The notes beneath the pieces are model-generated. The model was not told where the DNA came from. It saw only the letters and a list, made by a program, of their open reading frames with translations, and made no database searches. A stretch of DNA of 13,868 nucleotides from Thermoplasmata archaeon (GTDB lineage: Archaea; Thermoplasmatota; Thermoplasmata; Thermoplasmatales; B87-G9): assembly GCA_003649695.1 (NCBI GenBank), contig QMSR01000013.1, positions 1-13,868 of the forward strand. The letters run 5' to 3'. The position numbers and the translations under genes are program-made. Of the stretch, positions 1 through 6,587 are shown piece after piece (within the stretch, counting starts at the first letter, position 1; every line of letters begins with the position of its first letter).

Positions 1-474
1 GGTATCCCTCTGACATACGAGTTCGAGGAGATAGACCTGACCATAGACGGGGCCGACGAGGTCGACCCGGACCTGAACCTCACCAAGGGGGGAGGGGGCG
101 CCCTGCTCAGGGAGAAGATCGTGGCCAGGGCCTCGAGGCGCGTGATCATCGTGGTGGACGAGAGGAAGCTGGTTCCCAGGCTGGGGACGAGATTCCCCAT
201 TCCGGTTGAGGTGCTCGAGTTCGGCCTGGGGTCCACGGTGAAGGCCCTAAGGGGTTTGGGGTGTCGGCCCAGGCTCCGCGGCGGCTTCAGGACCGACAAC
301 GGGAACCTCATCGTCGACTGCGAATTCCCGGAAGGCCTGAGCAACCCGGGAGAGACGGAGACCTCCATGCTGTCCATACCCGGGGTGCTCGAGGTCGGGA
401 TCTTCACCGATTTGGCCGACGAGGTGGTAGCGGGAACGAGAAGCGGAATTAGGAGGCTTGAGCGAACTTCTTGA
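1..474 (+). CDS. rpiA: Ribose-5-phosphate isomerase A, 3' part
   Basis: Interconverts ribose 5-phosphate and ribulose 5-phosphate in the cytoplasm (non-oxidative pentose phosphate metabolism and nucleotide precursor supply). The open frame enters from the left edge (first codon GGT at base 1) and ends with TGA at 472-474, so 157 residues are visible of a usual 220-240. The family signature is intact: TIDGADEVD around residues 14-22, then TKGGGGALLREK around 28-39. By established RpiA knowledge the two Asp of DGADE, the Lys of KGGG and the Glu of REK are the active-site residues, and all are present. The C-terminal half with the IPGVLEVGIF motif is also typical. It is the only plus-strand gene and its last 26 bases overlap the end of the convergent winged-helix gene. 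The N-terminus lies outside the window. Confidence 0.96.
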   Translation, partial: GIPLTYEFEEIDLTIDGADEVDPDLNLTKGGGGALLREKIVARASRRVIIVVDERKLVPRLGTRFPIPVEVLEFGLGSTVKALRGLGCRPRLRGGFRTDNGNLIVDCEFPEGLSNPGETETSMLSIPGVLEVGIFTDLADEVVAGTRSGIRRLERTS

Positions 475-805
475 GCTCCTCCACAACCTTCCTGTCCTCG
501 TCTATCTTGGCCTCTATCTCCCTGATGATCTCGGACAGGATCTGGGGGAAGGGCTTAGCCAGCTTGTAGGCGTGCACGGGCCTCCCCTTGCCCTCCTTCT
601 TCACGTCCCTCTTGATGACCCACCCCCTCTTCCTGAGCCACTGCATCGCGATGGAGACCTCGGGCTGCCTGAGGCCCATTTCCTTCTCGATCTCCCTGGA
701 TGTGACCTCGTCCCTGTTCACCATGTAGGCAAGGGACTTTGCGATGTTCTTCTTGAGGCCCGCCCTCATCAGGAGGTTCATTAGTCTCTCGACCTCAACC
801 CCCAT
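449..805 (-). CDS. Winged-helix transcriptional regulator (COG4738-like)
   Basis: A 118-residue DNA-binding protein. Residues about 20-85 form a winged helix: helix, then VTSREIEKEMGL as the positioning helix, then QPEVSIAMQWLRKRGW as the recognition helix, followed by a basic wing (KRDVKKEGKGRPVHAYKL). The last 30 residues (ILSEIIREIEAKIDEDRKVV and on) look like an amphipathic coiled-coil helix, which suggests a dimer. It resembles short archaeal MarR/ArsR-like regulators of the COG4738 type; its target is unknown. The ATG at 805 has GAGGT four bases upstream, and a TATA-like box lies at 834-845, so it probably has its own promoter, 75 bases beyond rpl12. The 3' end (TAA at 449-451) overlaps convergent rpiA by 26 bases. 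I am sure of the fold, not of the regulon. Confidence 0.85.
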   Translation of the reverse strand: MGVEVERLMNLLMRAGLKKNIAKSLAYMVNRDEVTSREIEKEMGLRQPEVSIAMQWLRKRGWVIKRDVKKEGKGRPVHAYKLAKPFPQILSEIIREIEAKIDEDRKVVEELKKFAQAS

Positions 806-833
806 TTTTACCTCAAGACTTGATTTAATTCAT

Positions 834-845
834 CTATATAAAAGC
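834..845 (-). promoter_or_regulatory. TATA-like promoter of the winged-helix gene
   Basis: Read on the minus strand, CTTTTATATAG lies about 30-35 bases upstream of the ATG at 805. By the usual archaeal spacing (start about 25 bases after the TATA centre) transcription would begin near 812-815, just before the GAGGT ribosome binding site at 810-814. It is one of the few AT-rich islands in a GC-rich window. The near-palindromic core would also read as TATATAAAAG on the plus strand, but no plus-strand gene follows. Confidence 0.55.
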
Positions 846-860
846 TATTGTAAGTGAAGA

Positions 861-880
861 GAATTATATTTAAAAAATGT
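861..880 (-). terminator. T-rich terminator after rpl12
   Basis: Immediately after the rpl12 stop codon the minus strand reads ACATTTTTTAAATATAATTC, with six consecutive T. Archaeal RNA polymerase commonly ends at such T-runs without a hairpin, and none is visible here. It fits the end of the ftsZ-to-rpl12 transcript, just before the separate promoter of the winged-helix gene. Confidence 0.55.
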
Positions 881-1186
881 TTATCCGAAGAGTGCGGCCA
901 GGCCGGCTGCCGCCTCCTCTTCTTCCTCCTCCTTCTTCTCTTCCTCTTTCTTCTCCTCGACCTTCTCCTCGGCGGGTGCGGCCGCCGGTGCCGCTGCCGG
1001 CGCTGCCGGGACCGCGGCCTGCTTCAGGACCTCGTCGATGTCCACGCCCTTGAGCGCCGAAACCAGGGACTTCACCCTGGCCTCGTCGACCTCGATGCCC
1101 GCGGCCTCCAGGACCTTCTTCAGGTTTTCCTCGTTGACCTCCTTACCGGCCGAGTGAAGCAGCAGCACACCATATATGTACTCCAT
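881..1186 (-). CDS. rpl12: Ribosomal protein P1/L12, archaeal stalk
   Basis: Flexible lateral stalk protein of the large ribosomal subunit; multiple copies bind P0 and recruit translation GTPases. It has 101 residues, normal for archaeal L12. The N-terminal MEYIYGVLLLHSAGKEV and the helical dimerization/P0-binding region (about 1-58) are classic. Then follow an Ala/Pro-rich hinge (about 60-75), a charged Glu/Lys tail, and the C-terminal GLAALFG that contacts elongation factors. P0 ends in the same heptapeptide. The start is fixed by the conserved MEYIY and by a perfect GGAGGTG at 1192-1198, five bases upstream. It lies last in the ribosomal set after rpl10, 52 bases downstream, and has its own TATA-like box, so it can be made in excess over its neighbours. 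Confidence 0.97.
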   Translation of the reverse strand: MEYIYGVLLLHSAGKEVNEENLKKVLEAAGIEVDEARVKSLVSALKGVDIDEVLKQAAVPAAPAAAPAAAPAEEKVEEKKEEEKKEEEEEEAAAGLAALFG

Positions 1187-1221
1187 CTCTGCACCTCCGG
1201 ATCCGATGCTTAACGTTCACT

Positions 1222-1235
1222 CCCTTTTAAATTTC
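1222..1235 (-). promoter_or_regulatory. TATA-like promoter of rpl12
   Basis: The minus strand reads AAATTTAAAAGGGAGTGA between the rpl10 stop and the rpl12 start. A TATA box centred near 1228 predicts transcription start near 1203, giving a short leader that holds the GGAGGTG site. The block TTTAAAAGGGAGTGA nearly repeats the one before ftsZ (TTAAAAAGGAGTGA). An internal promoter suits the higher L12 stoichiometry. Confidence 0.6.
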
Positions 1236-1238
1236 TCC

Positions 1239-2171
1239 TCAGCCGAAGAGGGCCGCCAGGCCGGAGGCGGCCTCCTCCTCTTCCTCCTTCTCCTCTTCCT
1301 TCTCCTCCTCCGGGGGCGCTTCCTCCTCCTTGGGCGCCAGGGCGTTGCTGAGGGCAGCCGCCTGGGCGGCCGCCTGCGCCAGGAGGTGGACCACCGTCTC
1401 CGGAGTCACGTAGCCCAAGGCTGTCGCGAGGGCCAGGGCCCTGGCCCTCGCCAGCGGGAGCAGTATCGGGATCGTCTCCGGTACGGCGTACCCAATGCCG
1501 ACCGCTAGCCTCAGGGACTCCTCCCTGGCACCGGCTATCATGGCGGCGACGTCCTCGGGTGTAATGGAGAGGTGCTCCCTGGTGAGGATGAGGCCCTCCT
1601 CCCAGAAGGCCCTGGCGTCGAGCCCGACCTCCAGGGGCAGGATGTCCATCTTGGCCAGGGCGAGGGCGATCTCTCTGGGGATCCTCTCCCCCTTGCGGAC
1701 GAGGACCTTCCTCTCCTTCACCTTGACCTTCCCCCTGTCTATGACCACCGGAATGCCTGCCGCCTGGAGCTCCGCGACCACGGGTCCCGGCTTGAGCGGG
1801 AGCTCCCCAGGCTCGACGACGATGTCCTCGGGGGCCACCTCCCCTCCCTTGGCCGGGGCCCTCTCCTTGAGCCTCTCGATGGTCCAGAAGAGGTCGTAGG
1901 CCGGGAGGTCCGAGACGACGATGCCGCTGGGCCCGTTCAGGTGCCTCGCCAGGGCCTCTACCCCCGGCTTGGAGGACTTGGCCTTCTCCAGGGCCCTGGC
2001 TATGAGCCTGTTCCTGGACACCCTGAGCCTGCCTACCTCCTTCAGCCTCTCCCTGATCCTCCTCATCTGGGCCGCGGGGACACCCTGGATCCCCACGATC
2101 CCCACGACCTTGCCCTTCGCGATCAGGGACGCTAGCTCCTCAACCTCCTTCTTCTTCCACTCCGCCACCAT
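1239..2171 (-). CDS. rpl10: Ribosomal protein P0/L10
   Basis: Stalk base protein: binds 23S rRNA with L11 and carries the L12 dimers. It is 310 residues from the chosen ATG, typical for archaeal P0 and far longer than bacterial L10 because of an extra domain. Visible parts: N-terminal rRNA-binding L10 domain starting AEWKKKEVEELASLI (about 1-105); the archaeal/eukaryotic insertion domain (about 106-200, containing the GPVVAELQAAGIPVVIDRGK region); long L12-binding helices; and an Ala-rich, Glu-rich tail ending GLAALFG, identical to the end of L12. GTG at 2180 and ATG at 2177 are also in frame and would overlap the rpl1 stop, but GGTGA at 2177-2181 sits five bases before ATG 2171, the same spacing as at rpl1, so I chose 2171. 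It is translationally coupled to rpl1. Confidence 0.96.
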   Translation of the reverse strand: MVAEWKKKEVEELASLIAKGKVVGIVGIQGVPAAQMRRIRERLKEVGRLRVSRNRLIARALEKAKSSKPGVEALARHLNGPSGIVVSDLPAYDLFWTIERLKERAPAKGGEVAPEDIVVEPGELPLKPGPVVAELQAAGIPVVIDRGKVKVKERKVLVRKGERIPREIALALAKMDILPLEVGLDARAFWEEGLILTREHLSITPEDVAAMIAGAREESLRLAVGIGYAVPETIPILLPLARARALALATALGYVTPETVVHLLAQAAAQAAALSNALAPKEEEAPPEEEKEEEKEEEEEAASGLAALFG

Positions 2172-2176
2172 GGCCA

Positions 2177-2181
2177 TCACC
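2177..2181 (-). promoter_or_regulatory. Ribosome binding site that decides the rpl10 start
   Basis: GGTGA on the minus strand, five bases before ATG 2171. It overlaps the rpl1 stop codon and the alternative upstream start codons (GTG 2180, ATG 2177), which therefore have no properly spaced site of their own. Confidence 0.5.
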
Positions 2182-2815
2182 AGACCCGGACGGCGGGCCC
2201 CATCGTGGTCTTCACGTACACGGACCTTATGTTCTTCCTCCCCTCTGGGAGGACCTCCTCGAGCTTGGAGAGGACGGCCTCGATGTTCTCCGCTATGTCC
2301 TCCGGCGGCATCTCCCTCGTCCCCACTGGGGCGTGGACCACGGGCTTGTCCTTGGACCTGAGCCTCACGGTGTTCCTGAGCCTCTCGATGAGGGGTGCCG
2401 GGTCGGCGGTGGGGGGCACCGTCTTGGGCATCTTGCCCCTGGGGCCGAGGATGGGGCCCAGGAGCCTGCCTACCAGGGGCATCAGCGGGGCCTCAGCGAT
2501 GAAGTACTCGACGCTGTTGGCCAGCTTCTTGGCCTCCCTCTTGTTCTCGGCGAGCTTCTTGACGTCCTCGGAGCTGAGGACGATGTCGGCGACTCCCTTC
2601 GCCTTCACGGCCACCATCCCGTCCCCTATGACCGCGACCTTCACCTTCTTCCCCCTCCCCTTGGGGAGGAGGACCTCCACGTTTACCCTGTTCTTGGGGT
2701 TCTTCAGGTCCAGGTCCCTGAGGTTCACGGCCACCTCGACGCTCTCCAGGAAGTTCCTCTTCGGCGCCCTCTCTAGGGCCTCCTTCACGGCCTCCACGAT
2801 CCTCTCGTCCGGCAT
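2177..2815 (-). CDS. rpl1: Ribosomal protein L1
   Basis: Large-subunit protein that binds 23S rRNA at the mobile L1 stalk near the E site. In methanogens L1 is also known to repress its own mRNA. The 212 residues from ATG 2815 match archaeal L1 length. Hallmarks are AVKEALERAPKRNF near the start, NLRDLDLKNPKNRVNVEVLL, the central GPILGPRGKMPKTV signature, and a C-terminal VYVKTTMGPAVRV. A GTG at 2824 would add three residues and overlap rpl11. I prefer the ATG because the stop/start junction is then TGAGATG, seen elsewhere in this train, with GGTGA five bases upstream. It follows rpl11 by one base and is followed by rpl10. Whether it is autoregulated here was not determined. Confidence 0.96.
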   Translation of the reverse strand: MPDERIVEAVKEALERAPKRNFLESVEVAVNLRDLDLKNPKNRVNVEVLLPKGRGKKVKVAVIGDGMVAVKAKGVADIVLSSEDVKKLAENKREAKKLANSVEYFIAEAPLMPLVGRLLGPILGPRGKMPKTVPPTADPAPLIERLRNTVRLRSKDKPVVHAPVGTREMPPEDIAENIEAVLSKLEEVLPEGRKNIRSVYVKTTMGPAVRVW

Positions 2816-2816
2816 C

Positions 2817-3299
2817 TCACTCACCCAGCCTGTCGTCGTAGGCCCCCTCCTTCACGAGGCGAATCACCTCCTTCGGGGGCCTTCCGTCCACCTTCACCCC
2901 CATGCTCTGGCAGGTCCCGAGGACCTGGAGCACCATGGACCTCAGGCTCGCCCCCGGGACCCCCTTGAGCTTGAGCTTCGCAACCTTCACCACCTTCTCG
3001 AACGGGAGATCCCCGATGTACTGCCTGCCCGGCTCGGAGGACCCCTTCTCCTTCCCCAGCTCCTTCAGGATCAGGGCCGAGGTAAGGGGGGTTCCGACCT
3101 CCACCCTGAACTTCCCCTTCGTGGGGTCCTCCACCACGATCTTCACGGGGATCTTCATCCCCTCGAAGTCCTTGGTGGCCTCGTTGATGGCCTTGACCAC
3201 CTGCATCACGTTGAGGCCGAGGGGACCTATGGCCGGGCCCAGGGGCGGTCCCGGGCTCGCCCTGCCCCCCTCGACGACGACCTCCACGGTGATCGGCAT
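2817..3299 (-). CDS. rpl11: Ribosomal protein L11
   Basis: Binds the GTPase-associated region of 23S rRNA together with P0. It has 160 residues, normal for archaea. The N-terminal domain holds GGRASPGPPLGPAIGPLGLN (about 11-30), the proline-rich signature of the family. The C-terminal RNA-binding domain (about 75-145) contains LKLKGVPGASLRSMVLQVLG and GTCQSMGVKVDG. Start ATG 3299 is the conserved MPITVEVVVEGG. It is preceded by a 38-base gap with a TATA-like box placed so that transcription would begin almost at the ATG; no convincing ribosome binding site is seen, so a leaderless message is possible beside read-through from spt5. It is the first gene of the L11-L1-P0-P1 set. Confidence 0.97.
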   Translation of the reverse strand: MPITVEVVVEGGRASPGPPLGPAIGPLGLNVMQVVKAINEATKDFEGMKIPVKIVVEDPTKGKFRVEVGTPLTSALILKELGKEKGSSEPGRQYIGDLPFEKVVKVAKLKLKGVPGASLRSMVLQVLGTCQSMGVKVDGRPPKEVIRLVKEGAYDDRLGE

Positions 3300-3320
3300 T
3301 TCCGATCCCTACCGTGAATC

Positions 3321-3332
3321 CCCCTTTTAACC
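3321..3332 (-). promoter_or_regulatory. TATA-like promoter of rpl11
   Basis: Minus strand CGGTTAAAAGGGG in the 38-base spt5-rpl11 gap. The centre near 3327 predicts a transcription start near 3301, one or two bases before ATG 3299, so the transcript would be leaderless. TTAAAAGGGG resembles the rpl12 and ftsZ boxes. Confidence 0.5.
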
Positions 3333-3337
3333 GTTTA

Positions 3338-4177
3338 TCAGGACTCCTCCAGGGGCCTGATGGAGCGGAACTTCACCTTGATGGGGATGGCCACGAAGGC
3401 CCCTATGAGCTCGACGGTGAGCTCCTTCTTGGCCTCGTCCACGTGCACGACCTTGGCCCTCTCCCCCTTGAAGGGGCCCTCGACGATCTCCACTATCTGG
3501 CCCACCTTCACGACCTCCCCGACGGGCTTCGCGACCAGGAGTGGCTTGAGCTCGTCGATGCTCGTCTCCCCCGGGACCACGTTCTTCGCCCACTTGATCC
3601 CCCTCATGAGGACGTAGACGTCGTCCGGGTTCGCGGTCTCCACGAAGACGTAGCCCGTGAGGCCGAGGGGGACCACGATGGCGCTCACGTTCTTCCCCTT
3701 GTCCGTGTACAGCGCCCTCTTCGCCATCGCCATCGCGACCTCCAGCTCCCTGCCTATGACGGTCTTGACCGCGAGGATGGACTGCCTCACCCTGAAGGTG
3801 AGGCTCACGGACGCCCTGTCGCCGGGGTCGCTCTGGGAGGCGACCTCCACGTGCAGGACCATGACGTCGTTCAGCGCCGCCCCCCTCGGGCTGGTGACCG
3901 TGATCTCCATCTCGCTCCACTCCCCCGGGTTGAGCGTCATCTTGGCCTCCACGGGATCGGTCATGATGGCGTTCCAGGTGGCCTCGACCTCCCCCATGGG
4001 CCCTATGGCCGAGACCACCCACTCCGGCATCTCCCTGGAGACCCTGAACTCCGGCCGGAACTTGACGCTGTACCTCCCCTGCACCCTCCTCTCGTTCCTG
4101 ACGCTCAGGGTCACCGAGATCTTCTGCCCCGCCGCGATCCTGTGCTCCGGCGGGCCCCCGTAGGCGATCTCCACCAT
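3338..4177 (-). CDS. spt5: Spt5/NusG elongation factor with an N-terminal Ig-like domain
   Basis: Transcription elongation factor that clamps over RNA polymerase (with Spt4). The C-terminal half is ordinary archaeal Spt5: NGN domain about 133-215 (ILAVKTVIGRELEVAMAM, then GYVFVE and IKWAKNVVPGE) and KOW domain about 222-272 (VKVGQIVEIVEGPFKGERAK). The whole protein is 279 residues, while archaeal Spt5 is usually about 145-155. The additional first 130 residues are beta-rich and read like a NEW3/CARDB-type Ig fold: AAGQKISVTLSVRN early, and NPGEWSEMEITVTSP, then LHVEVASQSDPGDRASVSLT. ATG 4177 overlaps the secE stop (TAATG), and no frame break separates the two parts. A GTG at codon 130 could make a short form but lacks a ribosome binding site. 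Spt5 identity is certain; the role of the extra domain is unknown to me. Confidence 0.93.
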   Translation of the reverse strand: MVEIAYGGPPEHRIAAGQKISVTLSVRNERRVQGRYSVKFRPEFRVSREMPEWVVSAIGPMGEVEATWNAIMTDPVEAKMTLNPGEWSEMEITVTSPRGAALNDVMVLHVEVASQSDPGDRASVSLTFRVRQSILAVKTVIGRELEVAMAMAKRALYTDKGKNVSAIVVPLGLTGYVFVETANPDDVYVLMRGIKWAKNVVPGETSIDELKPLLVAKPVGEVVKVGQIVEIVEGPFKGERAKVVHVDEAKKELTVELIGAFVAIPIKVKFRSIRPLEES

Positions 4178-4386
4178 TACGGGCCGATAAGCGTGCTCAT
4201 TATAAGATAAATGATGAAGCCCACCGTGCCGAGGATGGTCGCCCCCAGGAGGGTGATCTCGAGGACCTTCAGGTAGTCCCCCCTCTCCGGGAACTCGGCG
4301 CTCCTGAGGATCCTTATGACCCCCCTCCTGCGGAGGGTCGAGATCCCCCTGTCCACCCTCTCCTGGGTCCCCCTGACCGTCGCCAA
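4177..4386 (-). CDS. secE: Protein translocase subunit SecE (Sec61 gamma)
   Basis: Small essential subunit of the SecYE translocon that clamps SecY in the cytoplasmic membrane. It has 69 residues. An amphipathic cytoplasmic helix with the typical RSAEFPERGDYLKVLEIT stretch (about 29-46) is followed by one membrane helix (about 47-66, LLGATILGTVGFIIYLIMS), exactly the archaeal SecE plan. The start is TTG at 4386, one base after the ftsZ stop (TGAGTTG), with GGTGA six bases upstream. Its stop overlaps the ATG of spt5. SecE-Spt5/NusG adjacency is conserved in archaea and bacteria, which supports the call despite the small size. Confidence 0.92.
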   Translation of the reverse strand: MATVRGTQERVDRGISTLRRRGVIRILRSAEFPERGDYLKVLEITLLGATILGTVGFIIYLIMSTLIGP

Positions 4387-4387
4387 C

Positions 4388-5455
4388 TCACTTCACCACG
4401 TCCAGGTCCGTCTGGATCCTCTTCAGGATCGACTTCTCCCCGTGGATGTAGGGGAGGACGATGCCGGTGAGGATGACCAGGACCCTCATCTTCTGCCCCA
4501 GGGACGGGTCCACGGTTGCGCCCCAGATGATCCTCGTCCTGGGGGATGTCCTGTCCTGAACGATCTCGGCCACCTGCTCCGCCTCCTGGACCGTCATGCT
4601 CTCGTCCCCGTAGACGTTGATCAGGGCCCCTATGGCGGTGCTGGTGTCGGCCTCGACGAACGGGGATCCCAGGGCCTCCTCCGTGGCGTCCTTGGCCCTC
4701 TCGTCCCCCTCGGCCTCGCCGAGCCCGATCATGGCGTAGCCGGAGTCCTCCATGACCGTCCTGAGGTCGTTGAAGTCAAGATTCACGATCCCGGGCTTGG
4801 AGACCAGGTCCGTGATGCCCTTGATGGAGGTCGCCAGGATCATGTCCATGACCCTGAAGGCCCTGTCCACGGGGAGCTTGGGCACGATCTCGAGGATCTT
4901 GTCGTTCGGGAGGACGATGGTGGAGTCGGTGGCGTCCTCCAGGGCCTTCAGGCCGAGGACCGCGTTCTCCCACCTCCTCCTACCCTCTGCGGAGAAGGGC
5001 AGGGAGACCACGGCAACCGTGAGGGCCCCCATCTCCTTCGCCATCCTGGCGACCAGCGGGATGCCGCCGGTGCCCGTCCCCCCTCCCAGGCCGGCGGTCA
5101 CGATCACCAGGTCCGAGCCCTCTATCGACGCCCTCAAGGCCTCCATCGCCTCCCTGGTGGCGTCCCTGCCCAGGTCCGGGTTGGCCCCTGCCCCCAGGCC
5201 CCTGGTGGTCATCCTCCCCAGGAGGATCTTCCTGTGGGCCCTGACGGTCAGGAGGTGCTGGGCGTCGGTGTTGGCGGCAATCAGCTCAACGCCCTCGGGT
5301 ACCATGTCGTAGAGTCGGTTCACCGTGTTGGAACCCGCACCGCCGAGGCCCAGGACCCTGATCCTGGGCTTGAGGTTCTTGAGGTACTCGATCAGCTCCT
5401 CATCCTCGGGGAGCAGCTTCTCAGGACTAACCTTTTCCTCCGGCAACTCCACCAC
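4388..5455 (-). CDS. ftsZ: Cell division GTPase FtsZ
   Basis: Tubulin-like GTPase that polymerises into the division ring. 355 residues. After a Glu/Lys-rich leader (1-28), the GTPase fold starts IRVLGLGGAGSNTVNRL (32-48). The tubulin signature GGGTGTGG is at about 124-131, the catalytic T7 loop NLDFND at about 225-230, and the C-terminal domain runs to about 330. These are FtsZ rather than CetZ features. The start is GTG at 5455 (a second GTG follows directly). GGAGTGAT lies 12 bases upstream, rather far, so a leaderless transcript from the AT-rich box at 5475-5486 is also possible. secE follows after one base. Upstream lies the membrane hydrolase gene, 33 bases away. Confidence 0.97.
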   Translation of the reverse strand: MVELPEEKVSPEKLLPEDEELIEYLKNLKPRIRVLGLGGAGSNTVNRLYDMVPEGVELIAANTDAQHLLTVRAHRKILLGRMTTRGLGAGANPDLGRDATREAMEALRASIEGSDLVIVTAGLGGGTGTGGIPLVARMAKEMGALTVAVVSLPFSAEGRRRWENAVLGLKALEDATDSTIVLPNDKILEIVPKLPVDRAFRVMDMILATSIKGITDLVSKPGIVNLDFNDLRTVMEDSGYAMIGLGEAEGDERAKDATEEALGSPFVEADTSTAIGALINVYGDESMTVQEAEQVAEIVQDRTSPRTRIIWGATVDPSLGQKMRVLVILTGIVLPYIHGEKSILKRIQTDLDVVK

Positions 5456-5469
5456 TCGAATTCTATTAT

Positions 5470-5486
5470 CACTCCTTTTTAATTAA
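5470..5486 (-). promoter_or_regulatory. Putative ftsZ operon promoter
   Basis: Minus strand CTTAATTAAAAAGGAGTGA in the 33-base gap between the membrane hydrolase gene and ftsZ. The AT-rich box lies 20-30 bases before the GTG start, so transcription would begin close to the start codon. TTAAAAAGGAGTGA almost repeats the rpl12 promoter block. The GGAGTGAT part could instead serve as a ribosome binding site on read-through message. Confidence 0.5.
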
Positions 5487-5488
5487 GA

Positions 5489-6586
5489 CTACCCTTTCAG
5501 GTACTCCTCGCTCTCGGAGAGGGCCTCCTCCACCCTCTCCGCCCCGGGCGCCACGACCTCCGGCGGGCCGTAGTACCAGCGCCTGTAGAGGACCAGGAGG
5601 GCGTAGCTGACCAGGATCGGCGGTAGGATGAACAGGGCGACCCAGTTCACGAGGCCGAAGAAATACCAGGAGGCGAAGGTCCCGAACTTGGCGTACGCGT
5701 ACTCCGCGAGGGGCAGGGTGAAGATCCTGCTGGGGGAGAAGGCGTTGAGGTTCCATAGGATGAGCATGGCGTTGGTGTAGTTGGTGTAGATGTTCGCCGG
5801 CTTGCTCATGGACCTGGTGACGTGGAAGCCCGGCACCCTTTTGCGGGTGAAGGGCGGGAAGAGGTTGCTCCCCATGAGGCCGAAGTGGTCTGTGAGGATG
5901 TGGGTCCAGTAGCCCACGGCTATGATCCAGAAGGCCACCCAGCCCATCTTCCCGAAGCCGTAGATGAGGAAGCCCAGCGGCGCCAGCAGGAGGCCCATGG
6001 TGATGGAGTGGGACCACTGCCTGTGCCAGGGGAGGAACTCGAAGATCAGGTGGTCCCCCTCGCGGTAGATGTCGAAGTCGGGGCCGGAGAATATGTCCAC
6101 GTTGATCTCCTTGTCGTAGCCGTACTTTATCGGGTATGGGGAGACGACCTCCGCCACAGCCCTCTCCTCCGGGGGCTCGGTGCCTGGGAACGGGACCTGC
6201 CCTGTGGTCACGATGGGGCCTATCCTGACCCTGATGATCCTGGTCTCCTCGTCAATGAGGATCGAGTACTGCCTCCACCTGTCGCTCGAGAGCTTTATGG
6301 TGTGGAACTTGATGTTTATCCTCCTGCCCGTCTCCCACGCCGCCCTCATGGCCCTGAGGAGGGCGTTGAGGGGGATCCTCGGGTCCAGGTTCCCCTCGTA
6401 CATGTCCACCTCGTAGTGGTGCCTGTAGAGGTACTTGTTGATGCGGAAGTCCAGGGTGTCCGCGAGGATCGCGGCGAAGCCCCCAAGGAGGATGATGAGG
6501 CTCTTCTCCAGGGCCGCGGACCTCACGGCCCAGAGGAAGAAGGTGGCGGCCGTTATACCTGTCAGGTAGTGCGTGAAGCCCTTCAT
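5489..6586 (-). CDS. YdjM/DUF457-like membrane-bound metal-dependent hydrolase
   Basis: Predicted polytopic membrane protein, 365 residues. It has the spaced His/Asp signatures of the YdjM (DUF457) family: MKGFTHYLTG at the start (His6), DTLD at 43-46 where the family usually has a PDxD-type motif, HRQWSHS at 188-194, and HILTDHFG at 229-236 followed by GSNLFPPF. Membrane segments are visible at about 8-45, 195-232 and 302-335. Between the first and second motifs sits about 120 extra, mostly soluble residues (60-180), so the protein is about twice the usual 170-200. The natural substrate of the family is poorly known; membrane lipid or polymer cleavage is inference. ATG 6586 follows the permease stop by one base (TGAGATG), so the two are probably translated together. 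Confidence 0.72.
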   Translation of the reverse strand: MKGFTHYLTGITAATFFLWAVRSAALEKSLIILLGGFAAILADTLDFRINKYLYRHHYEVDMYEGNLDPRIPLNALLRAMRAAWETGRRINIKFHTIKLSSDRWRQYSILIDEETRIIRVRIGPIVTTGQVPFPGTEPPEERAVAEVVSPYPIKYGYDKEINVDIFSGPDFDIYREGDHLIFEFLPWHRQWSHSITMGLLLAPLGFLIYGFGKMGWVAFWIIAVGYWTHILTDHFGLMGSNLFPPFTRKRVPGFHVTRSMSKPANIYTNYTNAMLILWNLNAFSPSRIFTLPLAEYAYAKFGTFASWYFFGLVNWVALFILPPILVSYALLVLYRRWYYGPPEVVAPGAERVEEALSESEEYLKG

Positions 6587-6587
6587 C

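Noticed and set aside
3338..4177. Spt5 region as two genes or a frameshift artefact
   Set aside because: The frame is continuous, the first ATG overlaps the secE stop, and the only plausible internal start (GTG, codon 130) has no ribosome binding site.
4190..4205. TATA-like CTTATAATG inside the secE 3' end as an spt5 promoter
   Set aside because: It encodes the hydrophobic membrane helix (Ile/Tyr/Leu codons are AT-rich), so the match is expected by chance; spt5 is already coupled to secE by TAATG.
3314..4210. Long plus-strand open frame opposite spt5
   Set aside because: It is the antisense shadow of a clear spt5 gene; the composition (Leu/Asp/His/Arg-rich, no fold signature) is what GC-rich antisense frames give, and it has no ribosome binding site or domain.
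4388..5455. CetZ or another tubulin-like protein instead of FtsZ
   Set aside because: The GGGTGTGG loop, NLDFND T7 loop and the ftsZ-secE-spt5 order all fit genuine FtsZ.
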